A program made the position numbers and the translations under genes. A DNA stretch of 34,004 nucleotides from Pseudoselenomonas ruminantium (GTDB taxonomy: Bacteria; Bacillota; Negativicutes; Selenomonadales; Selenomonadaceae). Positions 1-7,230 of the stretch are shown here, piece by piece. Position 1 is the first letter of the stretch; the number at the start of each line of letters is the position of its first letter. Under the pieces are notes generated by a model, which worked only from the letters and a program-made list of their open reading frames with translations, made no database searches and was not told the origin of the DNA. The stretch lies in NCBI GenBank assembly GCA_002373045.1, contig DFHU01000001.1:1-34004 (forward strand), in the 5' to 3' direction.

Positions 1-28
1 CGACTACTTAACGGTTCGTCCTTGTGGC

Positions 29-60
29 AAAAAATCCCTTACGGGAAACGCAAGGGATTT
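29..60 (-). terminator. Intrinsic terminator of the asparaginase gene
   Basis: A 9-bp perfect stem pairs AAATCCCTT (32-40) with AAGGGATTT (52-60) around an 11-nt loop. Read on the minus strand it is followed by six T (plus-strand A at 29-34). It lies about 55 bases past the asparaginase stop, so it is the likely end of that transcript. The rest of positions 1-116 holds no gene that I can support. Confidence 0.75.
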
Positions 61-116
61 CAAACTATCATTATTTGCTTGTATTATTCGCCACGAAGAA
101 AAATTTTCCTGTTTGC

Positions 117-1109
117 TTACGCAAGAATTTTTTGCCATTCTCCTGCAGGCATAGCAGCACTTACTGCAACCTGCAACAACAGCCGCGCCTTGCGGGGATT
201 TATGAGGCCGCTGGCGATAAAACCAGCCTGCTCATAGGAATCTTCCGCCCTGGTCACCATGCCGCAGGCACTGCTGCTGGCACGAATTACCCAAAGCCCC
301 TTCTGCACAGCAGCCGCCAGTTCCTTTTCGACGCGCGCAGGAATACTGCCATTGCCCATGCCGGCATAAACGATGCCCTTGGCTCCATTTTCGACAACAG
401 ATTCAACGAGTCGTCCATCATCATCACTATGACCGTAGAGAATCGGCACATAGGGCAATTCACCTTGACCGGTCAACTGTTCACTGACACGCAATGCATT
501 GGGCAGATGATGCAGCTCCGCACTATGATAGAACACCACCACGCCATCATTTACGGCACCAATTGCCCCGCCATTTGGTGATTGAAAGGTTTCCACCGCC
601 GTGGTGGAAATTTTCGTCACGAGTCGGGCACTGTGAATCGCATTATTGAGCACCACGAGTACGCCCCGGTCACGCGCCTGAGCACTTGCCGCTACCCGCA
701 CAGCGTCCAAAAGATTCAATGGGCCATCCGCGCTTAGTGCCGTCGCCGGACGCATAGCCCCCGTAAACACCACCGGTTTATCAGCAAAATGCAACAAATC
801 CAAAAGATAGGCGCTTTCTTCCATCGTGTCCGTGCCATGCGTAACGACGATGCCATCCACATCGCCTTTGAGCAACAGTTCCCGCACCCGGCCTGCCAGC
901 CTCAGCTGCTCTGCCGCCGTGATATCCTTGCTGTCAATGGCCGCGATTGACTCGCCGGTAACTTCTGCCACATCTTTTATCTGAGGCACTGCCGCGATAA
1001 GTTCCTCCACGTCTACAGCCCCTGCCTGATAGCCCGTTGTCGCCGCACTATCGCCCGCTTTGCCCGCAATCGTGCCGCCCATTGCCAAAATATGTATTCT
1101 TTTTCGCAT
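117..1109 (-). CDS. L-asparaginase, cytoplasmic type
   Basis: Hydrolyses L-asparagine to aspartate and ammonia. The 330-residue protein is full length for the family. The first catalytic motif is GGTI with nucleophile T13; the second is HGTDTMEES (H91-S99) with T93 and D94; the third catalytic lysine is K166 in ARLVTK. It starts MRKRIHILAMGG with no signal peptide, so it should act in the cytoplasm, although the long HGTDTMEES segment is shared with secreted type II enzymes. The start is supported by AGAGGTGG six bases upstream. It is a single-gene unit with its own terminator, divergent from the ArsB/NhaD-type transporter. The family is certain; type I versus II and glutaminase side activity cannot be read from the sequence. 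Confidence 0.93.
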   Translation of the reverse strand: MRKRIHILAMGGTIAGKAGDSAATTGYQAGAVDVEELIAAVPQIKDVAEVTGESIAAIDSKDITAAEQLRLAGRVRELLLKGDVDGIVVTHGTDTMEESAYLLDLLHFADKPVVFTGAMRPATALSADGPLNLLDAVRVAASAQARDRGVLVVLNNAIHSARLVTKISTTAVETFQSPNGGAIGAVNDGVVVFYHSAELHHLPNALRVSEQLTGQGELPYVPILYGHSDDDGRLVESVVENGAKGIVYAGMGNGSIPARVEKELAAAVQKGLWVIRASSSACGMVTRAEDSYEQAGFIASGLINPRKARLLLQVAVSAAMPAGEWQKILA

Positions 1110-1163
1110 AAACTTCCACCTCTACAACACAGTGTAAATATACAGTCAACACATTTTCCAAAA

Positions 1164-1199
1164 ATTGACTTGTCAATCCCTATTTTTTTATGCTATCAT
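1164..1199 (+). promoter_or_regulatory. Promoter of the transporter gene with an overlapping palindrome
   Basis: A -35 TTGTCA (1170-1175), an 18-bp spacer and -10 TATCAT (1194-1199) preceded by TG for an extended -10. The inverted repeat ATTGAC-TT-GTCAAT (1164-1177) covers the -35, as expected of a repressor operator. No second operator copy was found. The start site would be near 1206, giving a leader of about 107 nt. Confidence 0.6.
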
Positions 1200-1205
1200 G
1201 GAATC

Positions 1206-1290
1206 AGGTTAATAGCAAATCGCTTATGGGATATTCGTAAGCACAGGAGGAGTCTGTTCAGCTTAAGGCTTTTTCTGTGCTTTTTTGCTA
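1206..1290 (+). promoter_or_regulatory. Structured leader with attenuator-like terminator
   Basis: Between the predicted start site and the transporter RBS, AAGCACAG (1239-1246) can pair with CTGTGCTT (1275-1282), followed by a T run to 1286; this is a terminator inside a 5' leader. An alternative hairpin pairs GCTTAT (1222-1227) with GTAAGC (1237-1242) and uses four of the bases that form the terminator's 5' arm (1239-1242). The two folds are mutually exclusive, the usual layout of a riboswitch or attenuator. I do not recognise a known riboswitch class in the short sequence. Confidence 0.5.
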
Positions 1291-1312
1291 TATTAATGAA
1301 GGAGGTCTTACA

Positions 1313-2593
1313 ATGGACGTTATCGCTGGAATTATCTTTATCTTCATGTACATGGTCATCGTGTCGGAGAAAATCCACCGCACTGTAGCCGCTATGCTCG
1401 GTGCCGTATCCATGGTACTGTTGGGCATTCTCTCGCAGGAAACCGCTCTGCACCATGTGGATTTCAACACCTTGGGGCTGCTGGTCGGCATGATGGTGCT
1501 GGTCGGGGTCACGAGCCACACCGGACTCTTTGACTATGTGGCCATCAAGGCTGCCAAAGTAGCCAAGGCCGAACCCAAACGGATACTCATTTATCTGGCA
1601 CTCATTACTGCCGTGTTCTCTGCATTTTTGGACAACGTGACCACGGTACTCCTGATGGTGCCCGTAACCTTCAGTATCACGCAGAAACTACACTTAAAGG
1701 TCATGCCCTTCCTGCTGACGCAGATTATTGCGTCGAATATCGGCGGCACCGCTACCTTAATCGGCGACCCGCCAAACATCATGATTGGCAGTGCCGTAAA
1801 GGAACTGACCTTTGTCGCCTTTATCGACAATCTGGCCCCCATCGCCATTTTGAATCTGATACTGGTCATTCTGATTATGGAAGTCATCTACAAAAAGGGT
1901 CTTCACACCACCCCGGAACTGCAGGCAGAACTCATGGCCATGAACGAGAAAAAATCCTTGAAAGACCACAATCTGCTGAAAAAATCCCTGTTTGTGCTGA
2001 CGCTTGTCATTCTCGGCTTCTTCACCCATGCTATCACCCATATTGAATCCTCCATGATTGCCTTGGCCGGCGGCTTCCTGCTGCTGCTCTTGGCCGGCGG
2101 CAGCCATCATCTGGTGGAAAGCTCCATGAAAGCCGTGGAATGGGCTACGATTTTCTTCTTCATCGGTCTCTTTATCGCCGTTGGCGGCCTTATCGAAACC
2201 GGCATCATCGGCAGTTTGGCCGGCAAAGCCGTAGAACTGACCGGCGGAGATGTAACTGCCACATCCCTCCTGGTACTCTGGCTCAGCGCCATTGTATCAG
2301 CGGTACTGGATAACATTCCGTTTGTCGCCACCATGATTCCCCTGATTCAGAACATGGGCGCCATGGGCATCGACAACCTTGAACCCATCTGGTGGAGCCT
2401 GGCCTTAGGCGCCTGCCTCGGCGGCAACGGCACCCTCGTCGGCGCCTCCGCCAACCTGATTGTAGCCGGCATGGCCGCCGAACGCGGGGTAAAAATCACC
2501 TTCATCAACTACCTCAAAATCGGCTTCCCCCTGATGATTCTGACCATCATCACCTCCACCGTCTACGTCTATGTGCGTTACCTGCTCCCATAA
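1313..2593 (+). CDS. ArsB/NhaD-type ion transporter
   Basis: A polytopic membrane protein of 426 residues in the ion transporter superfamily (ArsB, NhaD, SLC13 and the P-protein-like group), probably exporting an anion or exchanging Na+ for H+. Two re-entrant-type motifs mark the internal duplication: NIGGTATLIGDPPN at about residues 142-155 and LGGNGTLVGASAN at about 365-377. Around ten to eleven hydrophobic segments are visible. The ATG at 1313 is chosen because GAAGGAGG lies just upstream (1298-1305); an in-frame codon at 1277 has no RBS and would run through the leader hairpin. The terminator-like leader suggests control at the RNA level. The substrate cannot be read from the sequence. 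No arsR or other arsenic gene is nearby, so an arsenite role is not favoured. Confidence 0.88.
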   Translation: MDVIAGIIFIFMYMVIVSEKIHRTVAAMLGAVSMVLLGILSQETALHHVDFNTLGLLVGMMVLVGVTSHTGLFDYVAIKAAKVAKAEPKRILIYLALITAVFSAFLDNVTTVLLMVPVTFSITQKLHLKVMPFLLTQIIASNIGGTATLIGDPPNIMIGSAVKELTFVAFIDNLAPIAILNLILVILIMEVIYKKGLHTTPELQAELMAMNEKKSLKDHNLLKKSLFVLTLVILGFFTHAITHIESSMIALAGGFLLLLLAGGSHHLVESSMKAVEWATIFFFIGLFIAVGGLIETGIIGSLAGKAVELTGGDVTATSLLVLWLSAIVSAVLDNIPFVATMIPLIQNMGAMGIDNLEPIWWSLALGACLGGNGTLVGASANLIVAGMAAERGVKITFINYLKIGFPLMILTIITSTVYVYVRYLLP

Positions 2594-2614
2594 ATTCAAT
2601 ATCACTTTAATATG

Positions 2615-2705
2615 CACTAAGCGCGGTGACTGGTAATGCCTTTCCGCAGCTTTTGACAAGCTTGTCTATGGCGAAGGAAAGGTATTGCCAGCCACCGCGC
2701 GCCTT
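2615..2705 (+). repeat. Hairpin repeat, copy 1
   Basis: Starts CACTAAGC and ends GCCTT. Arms 2621-2645 and 2676-2700 form a 25-bp stem with 22 Watson-Crick pairs, two G-U and one A-C. The 30-nt loop (2646-2675) holds a small inner hairpin, GACA-AGCT-TGTC. It lies 20 bases after the transporter stop. Confidence 0.85.
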
Positions 2706-2724
2706 AATATATCGTTGTAACATA

Positions 2725-2773
2725 CACACTAAGCCCCCGGCACCTTTAGTACATAACTGTAATGCAAAACTAA
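2725..2773 (+). repeat. Collapsed hairpin repeat unit
   Basis: This stretch carries the unit's 5' mark CACACTAAGC, then only about 17 nt (CCCCGGCACCTTTAG and flanks) instead of a hairpin, then a spacer ending CTGTAATGCAAAACTAAGC that matches the spacer before copy 3 (CTGTAATGTAAGCACTAAGC). I read it as a unit that has lost both arms and the loop. Confidence 0.5.
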
Positions 2774-2860
2774 GCCCGCGGGGCTGGTGATGTTTTTCCG
2801 CAGCTTTTGACAAGCCTGTCTATGGCGAAGGAAAAATATTACCAGTCCCGCGGGCGTCTT
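2768..2860 (+). repeat. Hairpin repeat, copy 2
   Basis: Starts at ACTAAGC. Arms 2774-2799 and 2830-2855 form a 26-bp stem with 23 Watson-Crick pairs and three G-U pairs, with no mismatch in a plus-strand RNA. The 30-nt loop (2800-2829) is identical to copy 1 except one base. The stem top is GCCCGCGGGG rather than GCGCGGTGAC in copy 1, with matching change on the other arm. Confidence 0.85.
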
Positions 2861-2881
2861 GGCATATCGCTGTAATGTAAG

Positions 2882-2971
2882 CACTAAGCCGGGGGTACTG
2901 GTGATGTTTTCCGCAGCGTTTGACAAGCCTGTCTCAGCGAAGGAAAATATTACCAGTACCCCCGGCGTCTT
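2882..2971 (+). repeat. Hairpin repeat, copy 3
   Basis: Starts CACTAAGC and ends GCGTCTT. Arms 2888-2912 and 2942-2966 form a 25-bp stem with 23 Watson-Crick pairs and two G-U pairs. The 29-nt loop (2913-2941) keeps GACA-AGCC-TGTC but has CAGCGAA where copies 1 and 2 have TATGGCGAA. Confidence 0.85.
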
Positions 2972-3015
2972 TATATAGCGAACTTCCCCCATCGTCAAGC
3001 ACGCATATAAACGCA

Positions 3016-3105
3016 CACTAAGCGAGCCACAGGATAATGCTTTTTCGCAGCGTTTGACAAGCTTGTCTCAGCGAAGAAAAAGTATTATCCTGTGGCCCGC
3101 GCCTT
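3016..3105 (+). repeat. Hairpin repeat, copy 4
   Basis: Starts CACTAAGC and ends GCGCCTT. Arms 3022-3046 and 3076-3100 form a 25-bp stem with 23 Watson-Crick pairs, one G-U and one A-C. The 29-nt loop (3047-3075) matches copy 3 except one base. The middle of the stem (GCCACAGGAT) shares almost nothing with the other copies, yet its partner arm has changed to match. It ends 28 bases before the stop of the convergent FakA-like gene. Confidence 0.85.
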
Positions 3106-3133
3106 TTACCTCGAACGATAACGCTTATTTTGC

Positions 3134-4390
3134 TTATTTTGCTTCTTCCGCCGCTTCCCGCATAACGATGGCATTCTCCACCGCCGTCAGATTCGCATCA
3201 AACGCGCGAATAGCCGCAGCCTGCTGCTGTTTGTTCTCGCAGAGCACCAGTTCAATGCGCTCACCCAGCAGCCGCTTAACCTGCCGGAATGCCTGCCAGA
3301 AATCACGATTCCAAGCAACCAGTACATAAGCATCAGCCAAATCGCTATGCGCAGCATTAATCAGTTCAGCAACGGAAGGACTTTCCATGGCACTGCCCGT
3401 AACCAGAATCTGCACGCCCTGGTCCTGCATTTCCTTAGCCTGCACCTTGTTTTCTGCTACGGCCAGAAGTGCGACCTTCATAATCGCATCATGTGCCGAC
3501 AACGTATGCGGCTCACTCATATTCGTTACATGGATTCCCTTAAGCGGCCCCCAGCCGATAGCCTGCTCGATAACCTTGCCGGGATGGTCGGTATGCAAAT
3601 GCACATCTACGCCCGTTGCAGCCCGCTCCACGAGTGCAAAGGTGGAAAACTCCCGCAAATGCGCTTCCAGTTCTTTCATATCCACCTGCACATTTTTCAC
3701 GGAAAAACGCACGCAGTAGGGACGGACAACATCATTGCGCGGGTCAGGCAGACCTGCCTGCTGAGCCTCCAGTCCTAAGGACAAACTAACGGCAGGCGAT
3801 ACAAAGTTGCCATCCAACCCCTTCAGGCAGCCCTGCAGGAACGCAAACATAATCCGTGCACCGGCATCTTCCTCACCGATTTTTACAAAAGCTTTTTCCC
3901 CGGCAGCAATGGCCGTTTCCAAAATCTCCGAAATCGGCTTATTGGCGCGCACCGCATGATAAGCCCCCTTAGCTACTTCCTTGGCCATCGTGATAATCGG
4001 ACGCTCCGGCTTTTCCGGAATCACTCGCTGGGCATAGAGAATACCATACTGAAAGGCCTTGCCAAACTCCGAAGAAGTCGCATTATGCTTGCCCAAAAGG
4101 CCCTTGCCCAAGCCGCGGAACATCTGTGCCAAAACCACACCTGCGCTGCCGCGGGCGCCAAAAATCGCACCGGCCGCCACCCGGCGGGAAAGACCACCAA
4201 TGCTGTCTTCCTTGGTATCTTTAAGGGCCATAACCGCTGCCCCTATCGTCCGCAGGACATGGGTTCCCGGCATCGTCCCGGCACCGGACATCCGGTTTAT
4301 CTCCTCATATTCCAACAAAAATTCGCTGTAAGCACCGGCAACCATGCGCTTAAAATCACTGCCTGTAATAACTTCACGATTTCCTGTCAT
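3134..4390 (-). CDS. FakA-like DAK2-domain protein lacking the metal-binding aspartates
   Basis: A 418-residue protein resembling FakA/YloV, the ATP-binding subunit of fatty acid kinase. The N-terminal DAK2-type domain keeps the helical core and the GARGSAGVVLAQMFRG segment (about residues 79-94), close to FakA's GARGNSGVILSQ. The middle domain keeps DVHLHTDHPGKV and a following NMSE. However, the DGDTG stretch that holds Mg-ATP in active family members is replaced by SGAGTMPGT (about residues 35-43), so no aspartates remain there. The protein is also shorter than FakA, about 550 residues. No FakB/DegV partner is in the window. It could be a regulatory or lipid-binding relative that has lost kinase activity. 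Family membership is well supported; loss of activity is inference. Confidence 0.75.
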   Translation of the reverse strand: MTGNREVITGSDFKRMVAGAYSEFLLEYEEINRMSGAGTMPGTHVLRTIGAAVMALKDTKEDSIGGLSRRVAAGAIFGARGSAGVVLAQMFRGLGKGLLGKHNATSSEFGKAFQYGILYAQRVIPEKPERPIITMAKEVAKGAYHAVRANKPISEILETAIAAGEKAFVKIGEEDAGARIMFAFLQGCLKGLDGNFVSPAVSLSLGLEAQQAGLPDPRNDVVRPYCVRFSVKNVQVDMKELEAHLREFSTFALVERAATGVDVHLHTDHPGKVIEQAIGWGPLKGIHVTNMSEPHTLSAHDAIMKVALLAVAENKVQAKEMQDQGVQILVTGSAMESPSVAELINAAHSDLADAYVLVAWNRDFWQAFRQVKRLLGERIELVLCENKQQQAAAIRAFDANLTAVENAIVMREAAEEAK

Positions 4391-4418
4391 AGTATCACAC
4401 TCATTTCTGTAACGCCTA

Positions 4419-4471
4419 ATTATAAGATTTTCCTCGTAAAAACAGGATTATAATGTATATTTCGCGAAATA
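4419..4471. promoter_or_regulatory. Divergent promoter region with a TATTTCGCGAAATA palindrome
   Basis: Two perfect TATAAT boxes point apart: minus strand at 4419-4424 for the FakA-like gene, and plus strand at 4449-4454 for the FtsA-like gene. Neither has a good -35. A 14-bp perfect palindrome (4458-4471) lies just downstream of the plus-strand -10, overlapping its predicted start site, and could be an operator. Confidence 0.45.
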
Positions 4472-4514
4472 ATACAAATAACCTTTTATTTTATGCAAAG
4501 TGAGGAGTTTTTTT

Positions 4515-7097
4515 ATGCCAACAATCAAGAAAAACACCACTAATATAGCACCAGCGGAAAAAGCCGCTGCTCCCAAAAAGCCAGCCGCCCGCACCACGCG
4601 GAAAACCAAACCGGCTAAAGAACCTATGGAAGAACTGCGCCCCGAAGTGGTGGAAGCCATCAATGTCATTAAAACACCACCGCCCAAAGCTGTCAAGGAG
4701 CATGAGCGGATTTTTGCGCTGGACATCGGCACCCGCAGCGTTATCGGCATCGTTGCCGAGGAAGGCGATGATGAAAATCTGCACGTTATCGCCACTGACC
4801 GCTTGGAACACAAGACCCGTGCCATGCTCGACGGCCAAATTCACGATGTGCCACAGGTAGCCGCCATCGTGGAAAAGGTCAAAAATTCCCTGATTGAAAA
4901 GACCGGCCCCATCAAAACCGCCGCTGTAGCTGCCGCCGGCCGTGCGCTCTACACCATGACTGCCGAAGCAGAAATGGAAGTAAACGGACTAATCACCGCC
5001 GAACAGCAACGCAATCTGGACTTTGCCGGCGTACAGGCTGCACAGGCAGCTTTGGCCGAAAGCCATACGGTGGACGACCCCAGCCGCTATTACTGCGTGG
5101 GCTACAGCACCATCCGCTATGTGCTGGACGATATCCAGTTAAAAATGCTGATTGGCCAGCGGGGCAAAAAGGCCAAAGCCGTCGTCATTGCCACCTTCCT
5201 GCCCCGACAGGTCATTGACTCCATGCAGAGCGCCCTCCATGCAACCAATTTGGAAATGCGCGCCCTGACCCTGGAGCCGATTGCCGCCATCAACGTGCTG
5301 ATTCCGCCCACCATGCGCCACCTCAATCTGGTGCTGGTCGATATCGGCGCCGGCACCTCCGACGTGGCCATCACCAAGAACGGCTCCGTCATCGCCTACG
5401 GCATGGTGCCGCTGGCCGGTGACGAAGTAACCGAAGCCATCAGTCAGCGCTTCCTGCTCGACTTTAACATTGCTGAACGCATCAAACGCGAAGCTGCTGC
5501 CGGACAGGATGTAAAATTTACCGATATTCTGGGCACGGAATACAATCTGTCGGCTGCCGAAATTCTCGACCCGGTTATGCCCAATATTGAAAACCTGGCC
5601 AATGCCATTGCCAAGCAGATTTTCGAGCTCAACGGCGATACGCCGCAGGCCGTTATGCTGGTTGGCGGCGGCTCCCAGACGCCCGGCCTTGCCCATTTCG
5701 TAGCAGATGCGCTGGGCATGCCGGAGGCGCGCGTCGCCGTACGCAAGCCGGATATGGTGGATGGCATTGTCGATATCCCTGCCGAACTGCACTATCCCGA
5801 TGCCGTAACGCCGCTGGGTATCCTCAAAATTGCCTCGCTGAACACCCTGCACTTTCTCTCCGTCTATGTCAACGACGAAGAATACAGCCTCTTTAACTTC
5901 CGGGAGCTCACCGTTGCCGACGCCCTCTTAAACGCAGGCATCAATATGCGCAAATACAACGGTCATCCCGGCTTGGGCCTTATGGTCAATATCGGCACCG
6001 AGAAAAAATTCTTCCCCGGCACTTTGGGCACCTTTGCCAAAATCATGTTGGGCGACGAAGAAGCCAGCCTCGATACCGTGATTCGTGATGGTTCCAGAAT
6101 TACCGTTATCCCTGGCGAAAACGGCACCACGCCGACAGTACGGCTGGGCGATTTGGTAACGGCCGGTCAGGAATACACCATCTACATCAACGGCCGGGAA
6201 AAACACATCCGCCAGCGCGTTACGATTAACGGCAAAGAAGCCGATGCCGACCAGCTTTTGGCAGACGGCGATATCATCGAAAGCCGCGAGTTCAAGAGCC
6301 TTGGCGAAGCCCTGCTGGCTGCCGGCTACCCGCCCACCGGGCGCAAGATTCACTACACCCTCAACGGCAAGGAAACCACCTACAGCTGCACACCGGAAAT
6401 TCTCTTAAATGATGCCCCTGCCAGCATTTCCATGCCCATTCACGAAGGCGACCATGTGGAATACATCGCGGACGAAGACCCGAAACTCGGCGATATTCTG
6501 AACATCAAAAACGCCGATACCAACGTATTGATTTATTACGAAAATAAAGAGTTTGCCATCCCATCTGCCAATGTGGAGCTGATGGTCAATGGCCGTACGG
6601 CCAGCCCCGGCACCATCATTGATGATGGCTGCGAAGTAACCTACCATACCAGCGAGCGCATGACCACCACCGTCAGCGATGCCCTGCTGGCCGTGAACTT
6701 CCAGCCGCCCGCTGCCACGAGCCGTGTGAACTTCACCATTTTGGTCAACGGTATGCCCGTAGACTTCACCGACCCGGTGAAAAACGGCGATACCCTGGAG
6801 GTAAAACTCAGCAGCCGAGATGTACCCATCACGCCGTCACTCTCCGCTATGCCCAGCGGCACAGCGGGAATGCCCGCCGCTGCGCCAAGTGCCGCAGCGC
6901 CATCTGCTACGCCTACAGCTGTGCACGGCGTGCCCACACTTGGCACCATCAACGCCGCTGACGCCACGCCCATGCGCCATGCGGAACCCGCCAAGCACAT
7001 CCCAGGGCTGGCCGAAGCCATCGGACAGAGCCAGTCTGCTGCACAGCCGGATAGACCCGTTCGAAAATCCATCGCCGATTTTATCCGTCGGGATTAA
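4515..7097 (+). CDS. FtsA/PilM-like actin-fold protein with long C-terminal repeats
   Basis: An 860-residue protein whose N-terminal third is an actin-type ATPase of the FtsA/PilM group. Phosphate-1 is ALDIGTRSVIGIV (about residues 68-80), phosphate-2 is LVDIGAGTSDVAI (about 273-285) and the adenosine motif is VMLVGGGSQTPGL (about 379-391); the segment between fits the extra FtsA subdomain. The first 60 residues are Lys/Ala/Pro rich. After about residue 430 come several beta-rich repeats with a shared pattern, a VNG/INGK turn followed by xxDGDxIE, then a Pro/Ala-rich linker and a basic tail RKSIADFIRRD. FtsA of most bacteria is about 420 residues, so the extension is unusual. ATG 4515 has AGGAG seven bases upstream; a GTG at 4500 overlaps that RBS and is rejected. 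Likely tethers division or envelope complexes at the membrane, by inference. Confidence 0.8.
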   Translation: MPTIKKNTTNIAPAEKAAAPKKPAARTTRKTKPAKEPMEELRPEVVEAINVIKTPPPKAVKEHERIFALDIGTRSVIGIVAEEGDDENLHVIATDRLEHKTRAMLDGQIHDVPQVAAIVEKVKNSLIEKTGPIKTAAVAAAGRALYTMTAEAEMEVNGLITAEQQRNLDFAGVQAAQAALAESHTVDDPSRYYCVGYSTIRYVLDDIQLKMLIGQRGKKAKAVVIATFLPRQVIDSMQSALHATNLEMRALTLEPIAAINVLIPPTMRHLNLVLVDIGAGTSDVAITKNGSVIAYGMVPLAGDEVTEAISQRFLLDFNIAERIKREAAAGQDVKFTDILGTEYNLSAAEILDPVMPNIENLANAIAKQIFELNGDTPQAVMLVGGGSQTPGLAHFVADALGMPEARVAVRKPDMVDGIVDIPAELHYPDAVTPLGILKIASLNTLHFLSVYVNDEEYSLFNFRELTVADALLNAGINMRKYNGHPGLGLMVNIGTEKKFFPGTLGTFAKIMLGDEEASLDTVIRDGSRITVIPGENGTTPTVRLGDLVTAGQEYTIYINGREKHIRQRVTINGKEADADQLLADGDIIESREFKSLGEALLAAGYPPTGRKIHYTLNGKETTYSCTPEILLNDAPASISMPIHEGDHVEYIADEDPKLGDILNIKNADTNVLIYYENKEFAIPSANVELMVNGRTASPGTIIDDGCEVTYHTSERMTTTVSDALLAVNFQPPAATSRVNFTILVNGMPVDFTDPVKNGDTLEVKLSSRDVPITPSLSAMPSGTAGMPAAAPSAAAPSATPTAVHGVPTLGTINAADATPMRHAEPAKHIPGLAEAIGQSQSAAQPDRPVRKSIADFIRRD

Positions 7098-7103
7098 AAC
7101 AGC

Positions 7104-7146
7104 AAAAGACCGTCAAGCAAGTATCAATCTTGCTTGACGGTCTTTT
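7104..7146. terminator. Bidirectional terminator between FtsA-like gene and the 11-gene operon
   Basis: An 18-bp perfect stem pairs 7104-7121 with 7129-7146 around TATCAAT, with T run on the plus side and A run on the other. It starts seven bases after the FtsA-like stop and faces the last gene of the minus-strand operon, so it can end both transcripts. The remaining bases to 7230 hold nothing I can name. Confidence 0.85.
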
Positions 7147-7230
7147 TCATTCCACAGCTTTCCATTCTGCCAAGCTGCGTTTTTCATCATTAAAACTTGC
7201 GTCTATCTTATATAGCTTCCTTATTCAGCA

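Noticed and set aside
1313..2593. Arsenite efflux pump ArsB as the transporter's role
   Set aside because: The superfamily motif is shared by sodium, citrate and other carriers, and no arsenic gene is adjacent.
2653..2658. TTGACA in each repeat loop as a promoter -35
   Set aside because: No -10 stands at the right distance in any copy; the hexamer is part of the inner hairpin.
2607..3016. Minus-strand open frames through the hairpin array (2607-2813 and 2729-3016) with repeated SKAAE-type peptides
   Set aside because: They simply read the repeats; frames differ between copies, there is no RBS, and the arms vary as base-paired partners rather than by codon.
2615..3105. CRISPR array
   Set aside because: Spacing is irregular, the variable parts are the hairpin arms, which pair with each other, and no cas gene is present.
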